From Vibrio pelagius (GTDB lineage: Bacteria > Pseudomonadota > Gammaproteobacteria > Enterobacterales > Vibrionaceae), in NCBI RefSeq assembly GCF_024347575.1, contig NZ_AP025503.1, forward strand, positions 682,001-746,000: a DNA stretch of 64,000 nucleotides. Reading direction: 5' to 3'. Positions 1 through 8,542 of this stretch are shown one piece after another. Each line of letters opens with the position of its first letter. Position 1 is the first letter of the stretch. A program made the position numbers and the translations under genes. The notes under the pieces are model-generated. The model worked only from the letters and a program-made list of their open reading frames with translations, was not told the origin of the DNA and made no database searches.

Positions 1-343
1 TTGAAATGCAGACGCATGTAAATCAAAGATAATTGGTTTTAGATCGATTGGTGATATTCTGTTTAAGTAACTGTTTTTAACCTTATATGGATTATTACTC
101 TGTTTAAAATCCAAATGCAGCACATGTAACTTATGCTTTCGGTGTGTGGTGATATAAATATTCTTTTTAGGGTAGATCGCTGATCAAAATAGATAAAGCA
201 AAAGATCAAGCTTTGATCTTCGTGATATACCCTGCATAGTATTTTGATATCGAACCGATAATGACAAGAACATGTATCAAATCAAGCAATCGAAAATACA
301 CTAAGCGTAGAGTTAACCCTAGTTGATGATTTAGGAATGCGAT
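1..343. other. Intergenic region, no gene seen
   Basis: All frames are broken by stops and no partial gene is recognisable. The only structure noted is a perfect 8-bp inverted repeat with a 3-nt loop at 202-220 (AAGATCAA-gct-TTGATCTT). It lies about 125 bp upstream of the small zinc-ribbon gene and could be an operator or a chance AT-rich palindrome. Confidence 0.5.
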
Positions 344-571
344 ATGAGTGAAAATACCTGCCCTCAGTGCCAGTCTGAATTAGGTTGGGACGGGCAATAC
401 CACTGCGAAACCTGTGCAATGCACTTCACTAAAATTGGTTACTGCCCGGATTGCCAAAGCCAACTCGAGAAGCTTCAGGCATGCGGTTCTGCCAGTTATT
501 TCTGCAATGATAAGTGCAATGAGCTTAAGTCTAAGTCGAGAGTCACATTTGAGTTTAAGCCGACGGCTTAG
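344..571 (+). CDS. Small double zinc-ribbon protein, YfgJ-like
   Basis: This 75-residue protein carries a CPQC pair near the N-terminus (C6, C9), a second pair CETC (C21, C24), a third CPDC (C34, C37), and further cysteines around ACG and YFC. That pattern is two treble-clef or zinc-ribbon folds. Length and spacing resemble the E. coli YfgJ zinc-ribbon family, whose function is unknown. It stands alone and is followed by a clear intrinsic terminator, so it is a monocistronic unit. The start is the only ATG consistent with the first Cys pair. Function is not inferred. Confidence 0.8.
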   Translation: MSENTCPQCQSELGWDGQYHCETCAMHFTKIGYCPDCQSQLEKLQACGSASYFCNDKCNELKSKSRVTFEFKPTA

Positions 572-627
572 TTTTGGTGTAACTCGTCCATTTTGTTTGT
601 CTCGTCCTAAAATACATTTCTTTTTTT

Positions 628-660
628 AAGCCCACTTCTCAACGAGCTGGGCTTTTTCTT
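628..660 (+). terminator. Intrinsic terminator after the zinc-ribbon gene
   Basis: A 7-bp stem (AAGCCCA / TGGGCTT) around a 13-nt loop is followed by a T-rich run. It separates the zinc-ribbon gene from the urea region. Confidence 0.75.
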
Positions 661-697
661 ATCGTCATGTTTCATATTGGTTCATTTCTAAGACAAC

Positions 698-747
698 TGC
701 ACCACCATGAATCAGCTTACATAGTGCACCTTGCACCATAGTGGTCT
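698..747 (+). promoter_or_regulatory. NtrC-like enhancer sites upstream of urtA
   Basis: The site at 732-747 reads TGCACC-N4-TGGT, matching most of the NtrC operator pattern TGCACC-N4-TGGTGC. A second, half-matching site with TGCACC-N4-TG starts at 698, 34 bp further upstream. Both lie about 65-110 bp upstream of the sigma54-like element, where NtrC enhancers normally sit. Control of urea uptake by NtrC under nitrogen limitation is known in other bacteria; here it is inferred from the motifs. Confidence 0.55.
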
Positions 748-807
748 CATATCAATTTAAGTCATTAAGAATCAATCGTTTAATTTATTTTTAACTTTGT
801 AGATAGC

Positions 808-824
808 TTGGCACTCTTCTTGTA
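808..824 (+). promoter_or_regulatory. Candidate sigma54 (-24/-12) promoter of urtA
   Basis: The sequence TTGGCAC-N5-TTGTA has the -24 GG (810-811) and, exactly ten bases on, GT in place of the usual -12 GC (822-823). It ends 43 bp before the urtA start codon, so the leader would be short. Together with the NtrC-like sites this suggests nitrogen-responsive transcription of the urt operon. Confidence 0.55.
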
Positions 825-867
825 GTTCTATAACTGGATAATAAAAAACAATTATGGAGTAACAACT

Positions 868-2154
868 ATGAACAAGGTGTTCAAATTATCGTTAGCTGCA
901 CTATGTACTTCACTCTCTTTCTCTTCTGCAAGCGTGTTGGCTGCGGAAGATACGATTAAGGTGGGGGTTCTACACTCTTTGTCGGGCACTATGGCGATCA
1001 GTGAAACTACGCTAAAAGACACGGTTCTGATGCTAATAGATGAACAGAACAAGAAAGGTGGTCTACTGGGTAAAAAGCTTGAACCAGTTGTCGTTGACCC
1101 AGCATCAAACTGGCCGCTATTTGCTGAAAAAGCCCGTGAATTGATTGAAAAAGAGCAAGTCGATGTGGTGTTTGGTGGTTGGACATCGGTTTCTCGTAAA
1201 TCCATGTTGCCAGTGTTTGAAGAGCTCAACAGTATTCTTTTTTACCCAGTTCAATATGAAGGTGAAGAGTCTTCGAAAAACGTTTTCTATACGGGTGCTG
1301 CGCCAAACCAACAAGCGATCCCAGCAGTGGATTACTTGATGGAGGAGCTTGAAGTGAAGCGCTGGGTACTTGCGGGGACAGATTACGTTTATCCGCGTAC
1401 AACCAACAAGATCCTTGAAGCTTACCTAAAAGAGAAAGGTGTCGCGCAAGAAGACATCATGATCAATTACACACCGTTTGGTCACTCTGATTGGCAGTCT
1501 ATTGTTTCTGATATTAAGAAGTTTGGCGATGCAGGTAAAAAGACAGCCGTAGTCTCAACGGTTAATGGCGATGCGAATGTTCCATTCTATAAAGAGTTGG
1601 GCGCACAAGGTATCTCATCTGAAGACATTCCTGTGATTGCCTTCTCGGTGGGTGAAGAAGAGCTATCGGGCATGGATACTGAGCCATTGGTTGGTCACCT
1701 TGCTGCTTGGAACTACTTCATGAGTGTCGATACCGAAGCCAACGAAGAGTTTGTCGAGACATGGCAAGCATTCATTAAGAACGAAAAACGCGTGACCAAC
1801 GATCCAATGGAAGCGCACTACGTCGGCTTCAACATGTGGGCTCAAGCTGTGACCAATGCGGGCACAACCGATGCAGAAGCGGTGCAAGATGCATTGATTG
1901 GTGTTTCTGTTCCTAACTTATCAGGTGGTTACTCAACCATGCTACCTAACCACCATATCACCAAACCAGTATTGATCGGTGAGATCCAAGAAGACGGCCA
2001 GTTTGAAGTTGTGTGGGAAACTACCGGTCTTGTGGCTGGGGATGCGTGGTCAAGCTACTTACCGGAATCAGCCAAACTTTACTCTAGCTGGTCGAAGCCA
2101 TTCTCATGTGGTGCTTTCAATGTAGAAACGAAGACGTGTTCAGGTAGCAATTAA
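868..2154 (+). CDS. urtA: Urea ABC transporter, periplasmic urea-binding protein
   Basis: UrtA captures urea in the periplasm and hands it to the UrtBC channel. The first 25 residues form a typical signal peptide ending SASVLA-AED. The mature part starts IKVGVLHSLSGTMA, the hallmark of type I (branched-chain amino acid/amide type) binding proteins, and the 428-residue length is normal for UrtA. It heads the order urtA-B-C-D-E-ureD, which supports urea rather than amino acids as substrate. A GGAG ribosome site precedes the ATG. The following 211-bp gap has a hairpin that could let urtA be expressed above the membrane components, as is common for binding proteins. Confidence 0.93.
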   Translation: MNKVFKLSLAALCTSLSFSSASVLAAEDTIKVGVLHSLSGTMAISETTLKDTVLMLIDEQNKKGGLLGKKLEPVVVDPASNWPLFAEKARELIEKEQVDVVFGGWTSVSRKSMLPVFEELNSILFYPVQYEGEESSKNVFYTGAAPNQQAIPAVDYLMEELEVKRWVLAGTDYVYPRTTNKILEAYLKEKGVAQEDIMINYTPFGHSDWQSIVSDIKKFGDAGKKTAVVSTVNGDANVPFYKELGAQGISSEDIPVIAFSVGEEELSGMDTEPLVGHLAAWNYFMSVDTEANEEFVETWQAFIKNEKRVTNDPMEAHYVGFNMWAQAVTNAGTTDAEAVQDALIGVSVPNLSGGYSTMLPNHHITKPVLIGEIQEDGQFEVVWETTGLVAGDAWSSYLPESAKLYSSWSKPFSCGAFNVETKTCSGSN

Positions 2155-2170
2155 GCACACCTAAATACGT

Positions 2171-2207
2171 GCGCTCTTGGCATTTCAGTCAACTTCGCCG
2201 AGGGCGC
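2171..2207 (+). promoter_or_regulatory. Hairpin in the urtA-urtB gap
   Basis: The arms GCGCTCTTGGC and GCCGAGGGCGC can pair (with G-U pairs) around a 15-nt loop just after the urtA stop. No T-run follows, so it is more likely an mRNA 3'-end stabiliser for urtA than a terminator. The rest of the gap (about 2220-2310) holds loose repeats of a TCCAA-containing motif spaced at roughly 17-20 bp. Confidence 0.45.
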
Positions 2208-2365
2208 CTTCGTGAGTGCATCCAAATGTTGATGCGTCCAAATCAGGATGATTTTCCAAGCAGCAATAAGTATCCAAACAACAATAAGATTCCAAGGAAC
2301 TATAAGAATAAGCTGCGTACGCGTGGCTTGAATAAAAACGTGCTTGGTGGGTTAAGGAACAATAA

Positions 2366-3994
2366 ATGAAAAACGTATTAAACGTGTTTAAGGCACTGCT
2401 GCTTTTTGTAGTGAGTGCGCAGTTTGCGTGGGCCGATGTGTCCGACAGCGCAAGTTTTACCAAGGCGCTAATTGGTAAAAAAACGTCAGAGAAAGAGTCA
2501 GCTATTGAATGGATCATTGCTTCGCAACCGGAAGGCGTCGCACTACCACTCTTGAACAGTTGGCTTAACGGCACGCTCTACTATGTGAATGACAGAAAGA
2601 GCGACCACTACAAACAGCTGTATTTGATTGAAGGGATTAAAACAGCCACTCATGCACAATCTGCTTGGAGTGACGAGACTCTGGCGATTGAGTCGACTAA
2701 GCCATTTAAAAAGGTTCGCGTAAACAACAAACTGCGTGGAATCCTACGTATCGAAATCGCCTCAATGGGGCTTAATAGCGAAGATTCAGAGGTTCGCTAT
2801 CAATCGGTCAACAACCTGCTTGGTACTAAAGATCGCGCCATCATAGAGCGCATCAGGCTAATGCAGCCTAGCGAAGAGAATGATCGTGTCGCTGATTTAA
2901 TGACATTGCTATTGGCGGTACATATTTCTCAAGACAACCAAACCAATGCAGCGTCGCGTATCGAGGCTATCGAAACCTTAGGTGATTTTAAGCAATCTGT
3001 GGTGCTTAAAACGCTTAATACACTGCTTAGCAAAGAGAGTGAACCGGCAATCATTGATGCGGCTGAGCGCGCACTCGATCAATATCAGCAGAGCCAATCT
3101 TTCTACTCAGGCGTTGAAACTGTCTTCTTTGGTTTGAGTATGGGTTCAGTATTGGTACTAGCCGGTATTGGCTTAGCGATTACGTTTGGTGTCATGGGCG
3201 TGATTAATATGGCTCACGGCGAGCTGATCATGATAGGCGCTTACACTACCTATGTTCTGCAACTGTTGATGCCAAACCATATTGGTACTGCGTTGCTATT
3301 GTCGATTCCGGTTGCTTTCATCGTTTCTGGGTTAGTTGGCATTGTTATCGAACGCTCTGTTATTCGTCACCTTTACGGTCGTCCACTCGAAACGCTGCTT
3401 GCGACATTTGGTATCAGCTTGATCTTACAACAAGCGGTTCGCAGTATCTTCTCACCACTTAACCGCTCTGTGAGTACACCAGAATGGATGGCAGGTGCGC
3501 TTGAGCTCAACCCAATGTTGTCACTGACTTATAACCGACTCTATATCATTTTGTTCTGTGCTTTGGTGTTTATAGGACTGCTTATGGTTCTGAAGAAAAC
3601 GCCACTTGGCTTGCAGGTACGTGCTGTATCTCAAAACCGTGCAATGGCTCGTGCAATGGGTATTCGATCTGAGCGTGTAGATGCTATGACCTTCGGTTTA
3701 GGTTCTGGTGTCGCAGGCGTTGCGGGTGTGGCTCTCTCTCAATTGACCAACGTTGGCCCGAACATGGGACAAGCCTACATCATCGACTCATTCATGGTAG
3801 TGGTGTTTGGCGGTGTTGGTAACCTATGGGGCACTTTAGTTGCAGGTTTGAGTCTGGGTCTGTTTAACAAGGTTTTAGAGCCTTGGGCAGGCGCGGTTCT
3901 CGCCAAGATCTTAGTTCTGGTTTTCATCATTCTATTTATTCAAAAACGACCACGCGGGCTATTCCCGCAGCGTGGGCGTGCGGCTGAAGGTTAA
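2366..3994 (+). CDS. urtB: Urea ABC transporter, permease subunit UrtB
   Basis: UrtB is one of the two inner-membrane channel subunits. It begins with a signal-like hydrophobic stretch (residues about 6-24). A soluble region of about 200 residues follows with alpha-helical repeats and is expected to be periplasmic. From about residue 245 it is a LivH-type permease with strongly hydrophobic helices and the motif GVMGVINMAHGELIMIGAY. The 542-residue length, with the long N-terminal extension, is typical of UrtB and distinguishes it from LivH (about 300). A GGAACAATAAATG context gives the start. It is followed at 10 bp by urtC. Confidence 0.93.
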   Translation: MKNVLNVFKALLLFVVSAQFAWADVSDSASFTKALIGKKTSEKESAIEWIIASQPEGVALPLLNSWLNGTLYYVNDRKSDHYKQLYLIEGIKTATHAQSAWSDETLAIESTKPFKKVRVNNKLRGILRIEIASMGLNSEDSEVRYQSVNNLLGTKDRAIIERIRLMQPSEENDRVADLMTLLLAVHISQDNQTNAASRIEAIETLGDFKQSVVLKTLNTLLSKESEPAIIDAAERALDQYQQSQSFYSGVETVFFGLSMGSVLVLAGIGLAITFGVMGVINMAHGELIMIGAYTTYVLQLLMPNHIGTALLLSIPVAFIVSGLVGIVIERSVIRHLYGRPLETLLATFGISLILQQAVRSIFSPLNRSVSTPEWMAGALELNPMLSLTYNRLYIILFCALVFIGLLMVLKKTPLGLQVRAVSQNRAMARAMGIRSERVDAMTFGLGSGVAGVAGVALSQLTNVGPNMGQAYIIDSFMVVVFGGVGNLWGTLVAGLSLGLFNKVLEPWAGAVLAKILVLVFIILFIQKRPRGLFPQRGRAAEG

Positions 3995-4004
3995 GGAGAA
4001 CATT

Positions 4005-5228
4005 ATGCAGTCGAAATCTTTTGTTCTCTCAGCCTTGAGAGGTGATAAGGGCGGTCAGTTGACGATCCTTATCTTACTGGCAGCGGTGGTTTTGGTGCCT
4101 ATGGCCAATACGCTGCTGCCAAGTGGACACCCACTTCATGTTGAGACTTTCACTATCTCTTTGATGGGTAAGTATTTGAGCTATGCAATGCTAGCTTTAG
4201 CGCTGGATTTAGTCTGGGGTTACTTAGGTATTCTCAGCCTTGGGCACGGGGCATTCTTTGCGTTGGGTGGTTATGCGATGGGCATGTACCTGATGCGTCA
4301 GATCGGTGACCGTGGGGTTTATGGTGATCCTATCTTACCTGATTTTATGGTGTTCCTTGATTGGTCGGCGTTGCCATGGTTTTGGCAAGGTTTTGATCAG
4401 TTTTGGTTCGCTTGCTTGATGGTTCTTCTAGTGCCGGGCGCATTAGCCTACTTGTTCGGCTATCTGGCATTTCGTTCGCGCGTGTCTGGCGTTTATCTCT
4501 CTATCATGACGCAGGCGCTGACCTACGCGCTGATGCTGGCGTTTTTCCGCAATGAAATGGGCTTTGGCGGTAACAATGGCCTGACGGATTTTAAAGACAT
4601 CATAGGTTACAGCCTGCAGAGCGACGCAACCAAAATCGGCCTATTTGTCTGCACGGGCTTGGCGTTGATTATCAGCTACATCGTTTGTCGTATGGTGGTC
4701 ACCAGTCGCTTGGGTCGTGTTGCGCTGGCTATTCGCGATACTGAGTCACGCACTCGCTTCATGGGCTATGACGTTGATGGCATCAAGCTGTGGGTATTTG
4801 TGCTATCGGCGGTTATCGCGGGTATTGCAGGGGCATTGTACGTACCACAAGTTGGCATCATCAACCCAGGTGAATTTGCGCCGCTTAACTCGATTGAAGT
4901 GGTGGTGTGGGTTGCTTTGGGCGGTCGAGCGACTCTGTTTGGTGCGATTGTCGGTGCGCTCATTATCAATTATGCCAAGAGCTGGTTCACGGTCGAATTC
5001 CCAGAGGTGTGGCTATTCGCTTTAGGCGGTCTGTTTGTGCTATCGACCATGTACTTCCCACAAGGTGTAATTGGCTTTGTCAGCGATAAGTGGCAGCAAC
5101 TGCGCAAGAAAACCAGCGCGTCGAAGCCTGACTCTTCCAATAGTGATTCATCGAACAATACGCCTTCTAACCCTAATTCAGACAATACGGGTAGCTCATC
5201 AATCAAGCCGAAGGAGGTGACAGCATGA
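4005..5228 (+). CDS. urtC: Urea ABC transporter, permease subunit UrtC
   Basis: UrtC is the second channel subunit, LivM-like, with about ten hydrophobic segments and the motif YLGILSLGHGAFFALGGYAM. I place the start at the ATG at 4005 because AAGGAG lies just upstream; an in-frame upstream start at 3972 would overlap urtB and has no ribosome site. The last 40 residues are low-complexity (Ser, Asn, Asp, Pro repeats), an unusual tail not needed for transport. The gene overlaps urtD by four bases (ATGA), indicating translational coupling. Confidence 0.93.
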   Translation: MQSKSFVLSALRGDKGGQLTILILLAAVVLVPMANTLLPSGHPLHVETFTISLMGKYLSYAMLALALDLVWGYLGILSLGHGAFFALGGYAMGMYLMRQIGDRGVYGDPILPDFMVFLDWSALPWFWQGFDQFWFACLMVLLVPGALAYLFGYLAFRSRVSGVYLSIMTQALTYALMLAFFRNEMGFGGNNGLTDFKDIIGYSLQSDATKIGLFVCTGLALIISYIVCRMVVTSRLGRVALAIRDTESRTRFMGYDVDGIKLWVFVLSAVIAGIAGALYVPQVGIINPGEFAPLNSIEVVVWVALGGRATLFGAIVGALIINYAKSWFTVEFPEVWLFALGGLFVLSTMYFPQGVIGFVSDKWQQLRKKTSASKPDSSNSDSSNNTPSNPNSDNTGSSSIKPKEVTA

Positions 5229-6067
5229 GTACATTGAACTCTCTAAAGGACTCGGTGAGTGCACTGACACGTCGTGATCAAGTTTTTGATTATCTTAAGC
5301 CAGATGTGCACCCTGCGATTGATACGCGCCACAACATTTTGCTGTATGTGGAGGGGGTGAATAAAAGCTTCGACGGTTTCAAGGCGATCAATGACCTGAA
5401 CCTGTATATCAAGGAAGGGGAACTGCGCTGCATCATAGGTCCAAATGGAGCGGGTAAAACCACCATGATGGATATCATCACTGGTAAAACCAAACCCGAT
5501 ACTGGAGAGGTATGGCTTGGCTCTAACATCAATCTTTTGAAGATGAATGAAGCCGAGATTGCCAACGCGGGCATTGGGCGCAAGTTCCAAAAGCCAACGG
5601 TGATTGAGTGCCTTACTGTGTGGCAAAACTTAGAGCTAGCTATGTCTGGTGTGCGCTCAGTATGGGGAACCTTCACCGCGGTGATGAACGGTGAACAGAA
5701 AGATAAGCTGATCTCTGTACTTGAACTGATTCACTTGCATGAAGAAGCGACCAACCTCGCTGGGAATCTATCTCATGGTCAGAAGCAGTGGCTGGAAATC
5801 GGCATGCTGCTGATGCAAAACCCTAAGTTGTTGCTGGTGGATGAGCCCGTGGCAGGCATGACTCATCAGGAGATGGACAGAACCTCAGAGCTACTTAACT
5901 CTCTTGCAGGTAAGCACTCAGTGGTGGTGGTTGAACATGACATGGATTTTGTGCGTTCGATTGCCAGCCACGTGACGGTACTTCACCAAGGACATGTTCT
6001 GGCGGAAGGCACCATGGATCAAGTGCAAGCACACCCACAAGTTAAACAGGTTTATCTGGGAGAGTAA
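5225..6067 (+). CDS. urtD: Urea ABC transporter, ATPase UrtD
   Basis: UrtD is one of two cytoplasmic ATPases driving urea import. Walker A is GPNGAGKTT (residues 72-80), the signature is LSHGQKQWLEIG, and Walker B is LLLVDEP. It has the LivG-type insertion and ends near HPQVKQVYLGE, the usual UrtD/LivG end. The first 40 residues form an N-terminal extension, also common in UrtD. It overlaps urtC by four bases and is followed after one base by urtE. Confidence 0.93.
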   Translation: MSTLNSLKDSVSALTRRDQVFDYLKPDVHPAIDTRHNILLYVEGVNKSFDGFKAINDLNLYIKEGELRCIIGPNGAGKTTMMDIITGKTKPDTGEVWLGSNINLLKMNEAEIANAGIGRKFQKPTVIECLTVWQNLELAMSGVRSVWGTFTAVMNGEQKDKLISVLELIHLHEEATNLAGNLSHGQKQWLEIGMLLMQNPKLLLVDEPVAGMTHQEMDRTSELLNSLAGKHSVVVVEHDMDFVRSIASHVTVLHQGHVLAEGTMDQVQAHPQVKQVYLGE

Positions 6068-6068
6068 G

Positions 6069-6764
6069 ATGTTACAAGTGAAATCCGTTAATCAGTATTA
6101 CGGTGAGAGCCACACCTTGTGGGATTTAGATATGCATATTCCAGAAGGCAAGTGCACCGTACTTATGGGGCGCAATGGCGTCGGTAAAACCACCTTGTTG
6201 CAGTGCATTATGGGATTGGTCAAAGTTGAAAGTGGCGACATCTCGCTCTCTGGAGAATCTCTGTTGAAAACCGATGCAGAAGAGCGTCCAAGACAGGGAA
6301 TTGGTTATGTACCGCAGGGGCGTCAAATCTTCCCTATGCTCACGGTTCAAGAGAACCTAGAGGTTGGATTGCCTATCCGTGACAAAGGCGATCGCAAGAT
6401 CCCAGAGTTTATCTTTGATCTATTTCCGGTATTGAAAGAGATGCTGCATCGTCGCGGAGGCGATCTGTCTGGTGGGCAACAGCAGCAGCTGGCGATCGGC
6501 AGAGCCTTGGTAGTCAATCCAAAGTTACTGATTCTGGATGAGCCGACCGAGGGGATCCAGCCGAATATTGTTCAGGAAATTGGCGACATTATCCGCATGC
6601 TTAACGAAAAAATGGGGCTAACAGTATTGCTGGTTGAGCAGAAGCTGCCGTTTGCTCGCAAGGTGGGAGACCGCTTTTGCATTCTTGACCGAGGCCGACA
6701 AGTAGCAGAAGGCGAAATGGAAGGTCTCGATGAAAAATTGATAAAGGAGTATCTCACGGTATGA
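6069..6764 (+). CDS. urtE: Urea ABC transporter, ATPase UrtE
   Basis: UrtE is the second ATPase. Walker A is GRNGVGKTT (residues 34-42), the signature is LSGGQQQQLAIGRAL and Walker B is LLILDEPTEG. The start chosen is the ATG at 6069, one base after the urtD stop and giving the usual 231 residues; an in-frame upstream start at 5994 lies inside urtD and is rejected. It overlaps ureD by four bases, tying transport directly to urease assembly. Confidence 0.93.
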   Translation: MLQVKSVNQYYGESHTLWDLDMHIPEGKCTVLMGRNGVGKTTLLQCIMGLVKVESGDISLSGESLLKTDAEERPRQGIGYVPQGRQIFPMLTVQENLEVGLPIRDKGDRKIPEFIFDLFPVLKEMLHRRGGDLSGGQQQQLAIGRALVVNPKLLILDEPTEGIQPNIVQEIGDIIRMLNEKMGLTVLLVEQKLPFARKVGDRFCILDRGRQVAEGEMEGLDEKLIKEYLTV

Positions 6765-7690
6765 GCGATGTACTTAACGCGATCTTGGAAGACGCGCAGC
6801 CACTTGGGATGGCAATTGCAGAGGATGTGAGAGACGGCTGGCAAGCCCATTTGAATCTTACCTTTGCAGACCGTGGAGACAAAACCGTACTCAAACATCG
6901 TTATCAGCTGGGGCCTCTTGCAGTGCAAAGACCTCTGTATCCTGATGGCAAAACCTGTCACAGCTACCTGCTGCATCCACCGGGTGGTGTTGTGGGTGGA
7001 GATAGCTTAAATATTGATATCTCAGTAGAAAGTGGCGCGCACACTCTGATCACAACACCGGGTGCCACCAAGTTTTATCGTTCTAACGCTAAGTACGCCA
7101 AGCAAAAACAGATGCTGCACGTCGCTAAAGATGCGCGCCTTGAGTGGATGCCACAAGAGAACATCTTTTTTCCCGATGCGCACGTCCGTTTAGACACTGA
7201 AATCTATCTTGAAAAAGGTGCACAGTTTTGGGGTTGGGAGATGCACTGTTTTGGTCGGCCTGCACAAAATGAGGGATTCGAGCAAGGACACCTGGTCGGG
7301 AAAACTGAAATCTACTTAGATAACAAGAAATTGCTTACCGAAGGTTTTAATTTTCATGGTGGCGATAAGTTAATGATAAATATGGGGTTATTAAACTACC
7401 CGATGATGGGTACCTTCTATATTACCGCGGATGAGCCACAAGATTTAGAGTTGGTACAGAGCTTGCTCTTATCTATTACACAGCAAGCTTCACTGCAACC
7501 TGTTCATTTTGGTTCATCGAGTAAGTCCTCATTAATTATGGGCGCGACACAAATTGAAGGGTTGATTGTGATCCGAGCTTTAGGTCATTGGAGTGAAGAC
7601 ATACTCCAAGCCTTTGGACAGATATGGCAAGCAACGCGCTCACACCTTTGTGGTTCCACTCCTGATTTACCAAGGATTTGGGCGACTTAG
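6761..7690 (+). CDS. ureD: Urease accessory protein UreD
   Basis: UreD (UreH) is the scaffold that docks on apo-urease and with UreF and UreG delivers nickel. The 309-residue protein has family motifs such as HPPGGVVGGD and TPGATKFYRS near residues 70-110. It starts within the urtE stop (ATGA overlap), so it belongs to the urt transcript. A strong terminator follows, which separates it from ureABC. Confidence 0.92.
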   Translation: MSDVLNAILEDAQPLGMAIAEDVRDGWQAHLNLTFADRGDKTVLKHRYQLGPLAVQRPLYPDGKTCHSYLLHPPGGVVGGDSLNIDISVESGAHTLITTPGATKFYRSNAKYAKQKQMLHVAKDARLEWMPQENIFFPDAHVRLDTEIYLEKGAQFWGWEMHCFGRPAQNEGFEQGHLVGKTEIYLDNKKLLTEGFNFHGGDKLMINMGLLNYPMMGTFYITADEPQDLELVQSLLLSITQQASLQPVHFGSSSKSSLIMGATQIEGLIVIRALGHWSEDILQAFGQIWQATRSHLCGSTPDLPRIWAT

Positions 7691-7706
7691 CGACCTGCCC
7701 ATTTTT

Positions 7707-7745
7707 GTACCGAGGGTAGACTTCCAGCCCTCGGTACTTTTTTTC
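7707..7745 (+). terminator. Strong intrinsic terminator between ureD and ureA
   Basis: A perfect 10-bp stem GTACCGAGGG / CCCTCGGTAC with an 11-nt loop is followed by a run of T. It lies inside what would otherwise be one urea operon and implies either that ureABC has its own promoter in 7746-7834 or that read-through is controlled here. Confidence 0.9.
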
Positions 7746-7834
7746 GCTTGCTGTGTGAAAAATTCACTTAGTTCAGAAGGAAAACGGGCTAAGTATCTAG
7801 ACGATAAGTAGCTAGACGAACAGCGAGCAAATAA

Positions 7835-8137
7835 ATGGAATTAACACCAAGAGAAAAAGACAAACTCCTCATCTTCTGCGCAGGTATGCTCGCGCAGCAG
7901 AGAAAAGACAAAGGCTTAAAACTTAACTACCCAGAGTCCATCGCACTGATCAGTAGCGCCATTCTCGAAGGTGCGAGAGAAGGAAAAACCGTCTCCGAGC
8001 TAATGGATTTTGGACGTACTCTTCTCACCGTCGATGATGTGATGGAAGGCATTCCCTCCATGATCCCCGACGTGCAAGTCGAGGCCACCTTTCCTGATGG
8101 CACCAAGTTGGTGACCGTTCACGAACCGATTGTGTAA
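7835..8137 (+). CDS. ureA: Urease gamma subunit
   Basis: UreA is the small structural subunit of urease, which hydrolyses urea to ammonia and carbamate. The 100-residue protein begins [14 protein letters not shown] and includes ESIALISS and [18 protein letters not shown], all typical of urease gamma. Length matches the family exactly. It is the first gene after the internal terminator. Confidence 0.95.
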   Translation: MELTPREKDKLLIFCAGMLAQQRKDKGLKLNYPESIALISSAILEGAREGKTVSELMDFGRTLLTVDDVMEGIPSMIPDVQVEATFPDGTKLVTVHEPIV

Positions 8138-8147
8138 GGAGAGTTCA

Positions 8148-8483
8148 ATGGCCAGTTCCAACTCAAACTACAGCGGGTTTGTACCCGGAAAAATAGAGAC
8201 AGCACCCGGCAGTATTACCTTGAATGAAGGGCGAGATACTGTCTCTGTGAAGGTCAACAACATTGGTGACCGTCCGGTTCAAATAGGCTCTCACTATCAC
8301 TTCTATGAAGCGAACCCTTCTCTGATTTTCGAGCGAGAATTAACTAAGGGCTATCGCCTGAACATCCCTGCTGGCACTGCAACCCGTTTTGAACCGGGCC
8401 AGTCGCGTACTGTTGAGCTGGTGAGCTATGCAGGTGCAAGGGAAGTGTACGGCTTCCAAGGAAAAGTGATGGGTAAGCTTTAA
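8148..8483 (+). CDS. ureB: Urease beta subunit
   Basis: UreB is the second structural subunit. The start is set at the ATG at 8148, which has AAGGAG 7 bp upstream and gives 111 residues; an earlier start at 8130 would overlap ureA without a ribosome site. Family motifs include [17 protein letters not shown] and [10 protein letters not shown]. It lies 59 bp before ureC. Confidence 0.94.
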   Translation: MASSNSNYSGFVPGKIETAPGSITLNEGRDTVSVKVNNIGDRPVQIGSHYHFYEANPSLIFERELTKGYRLNIPAGTATRFEPGQSRTVELVSYAGAREVYGFQGKVMGKL

Positions 8484-8542
8484 CGCTCAACACTACCCGA
8501 AGCAGATAACCGTCAAAGAGATAAAATAACAAAGGATTGATA

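Noticed and set aside
202..220. Palindrome with GATC as part of an origin or RctB-like site
   Set aside because: A single AT-rich palindrome with no repeated array or replication gene nearby; chance is likely.
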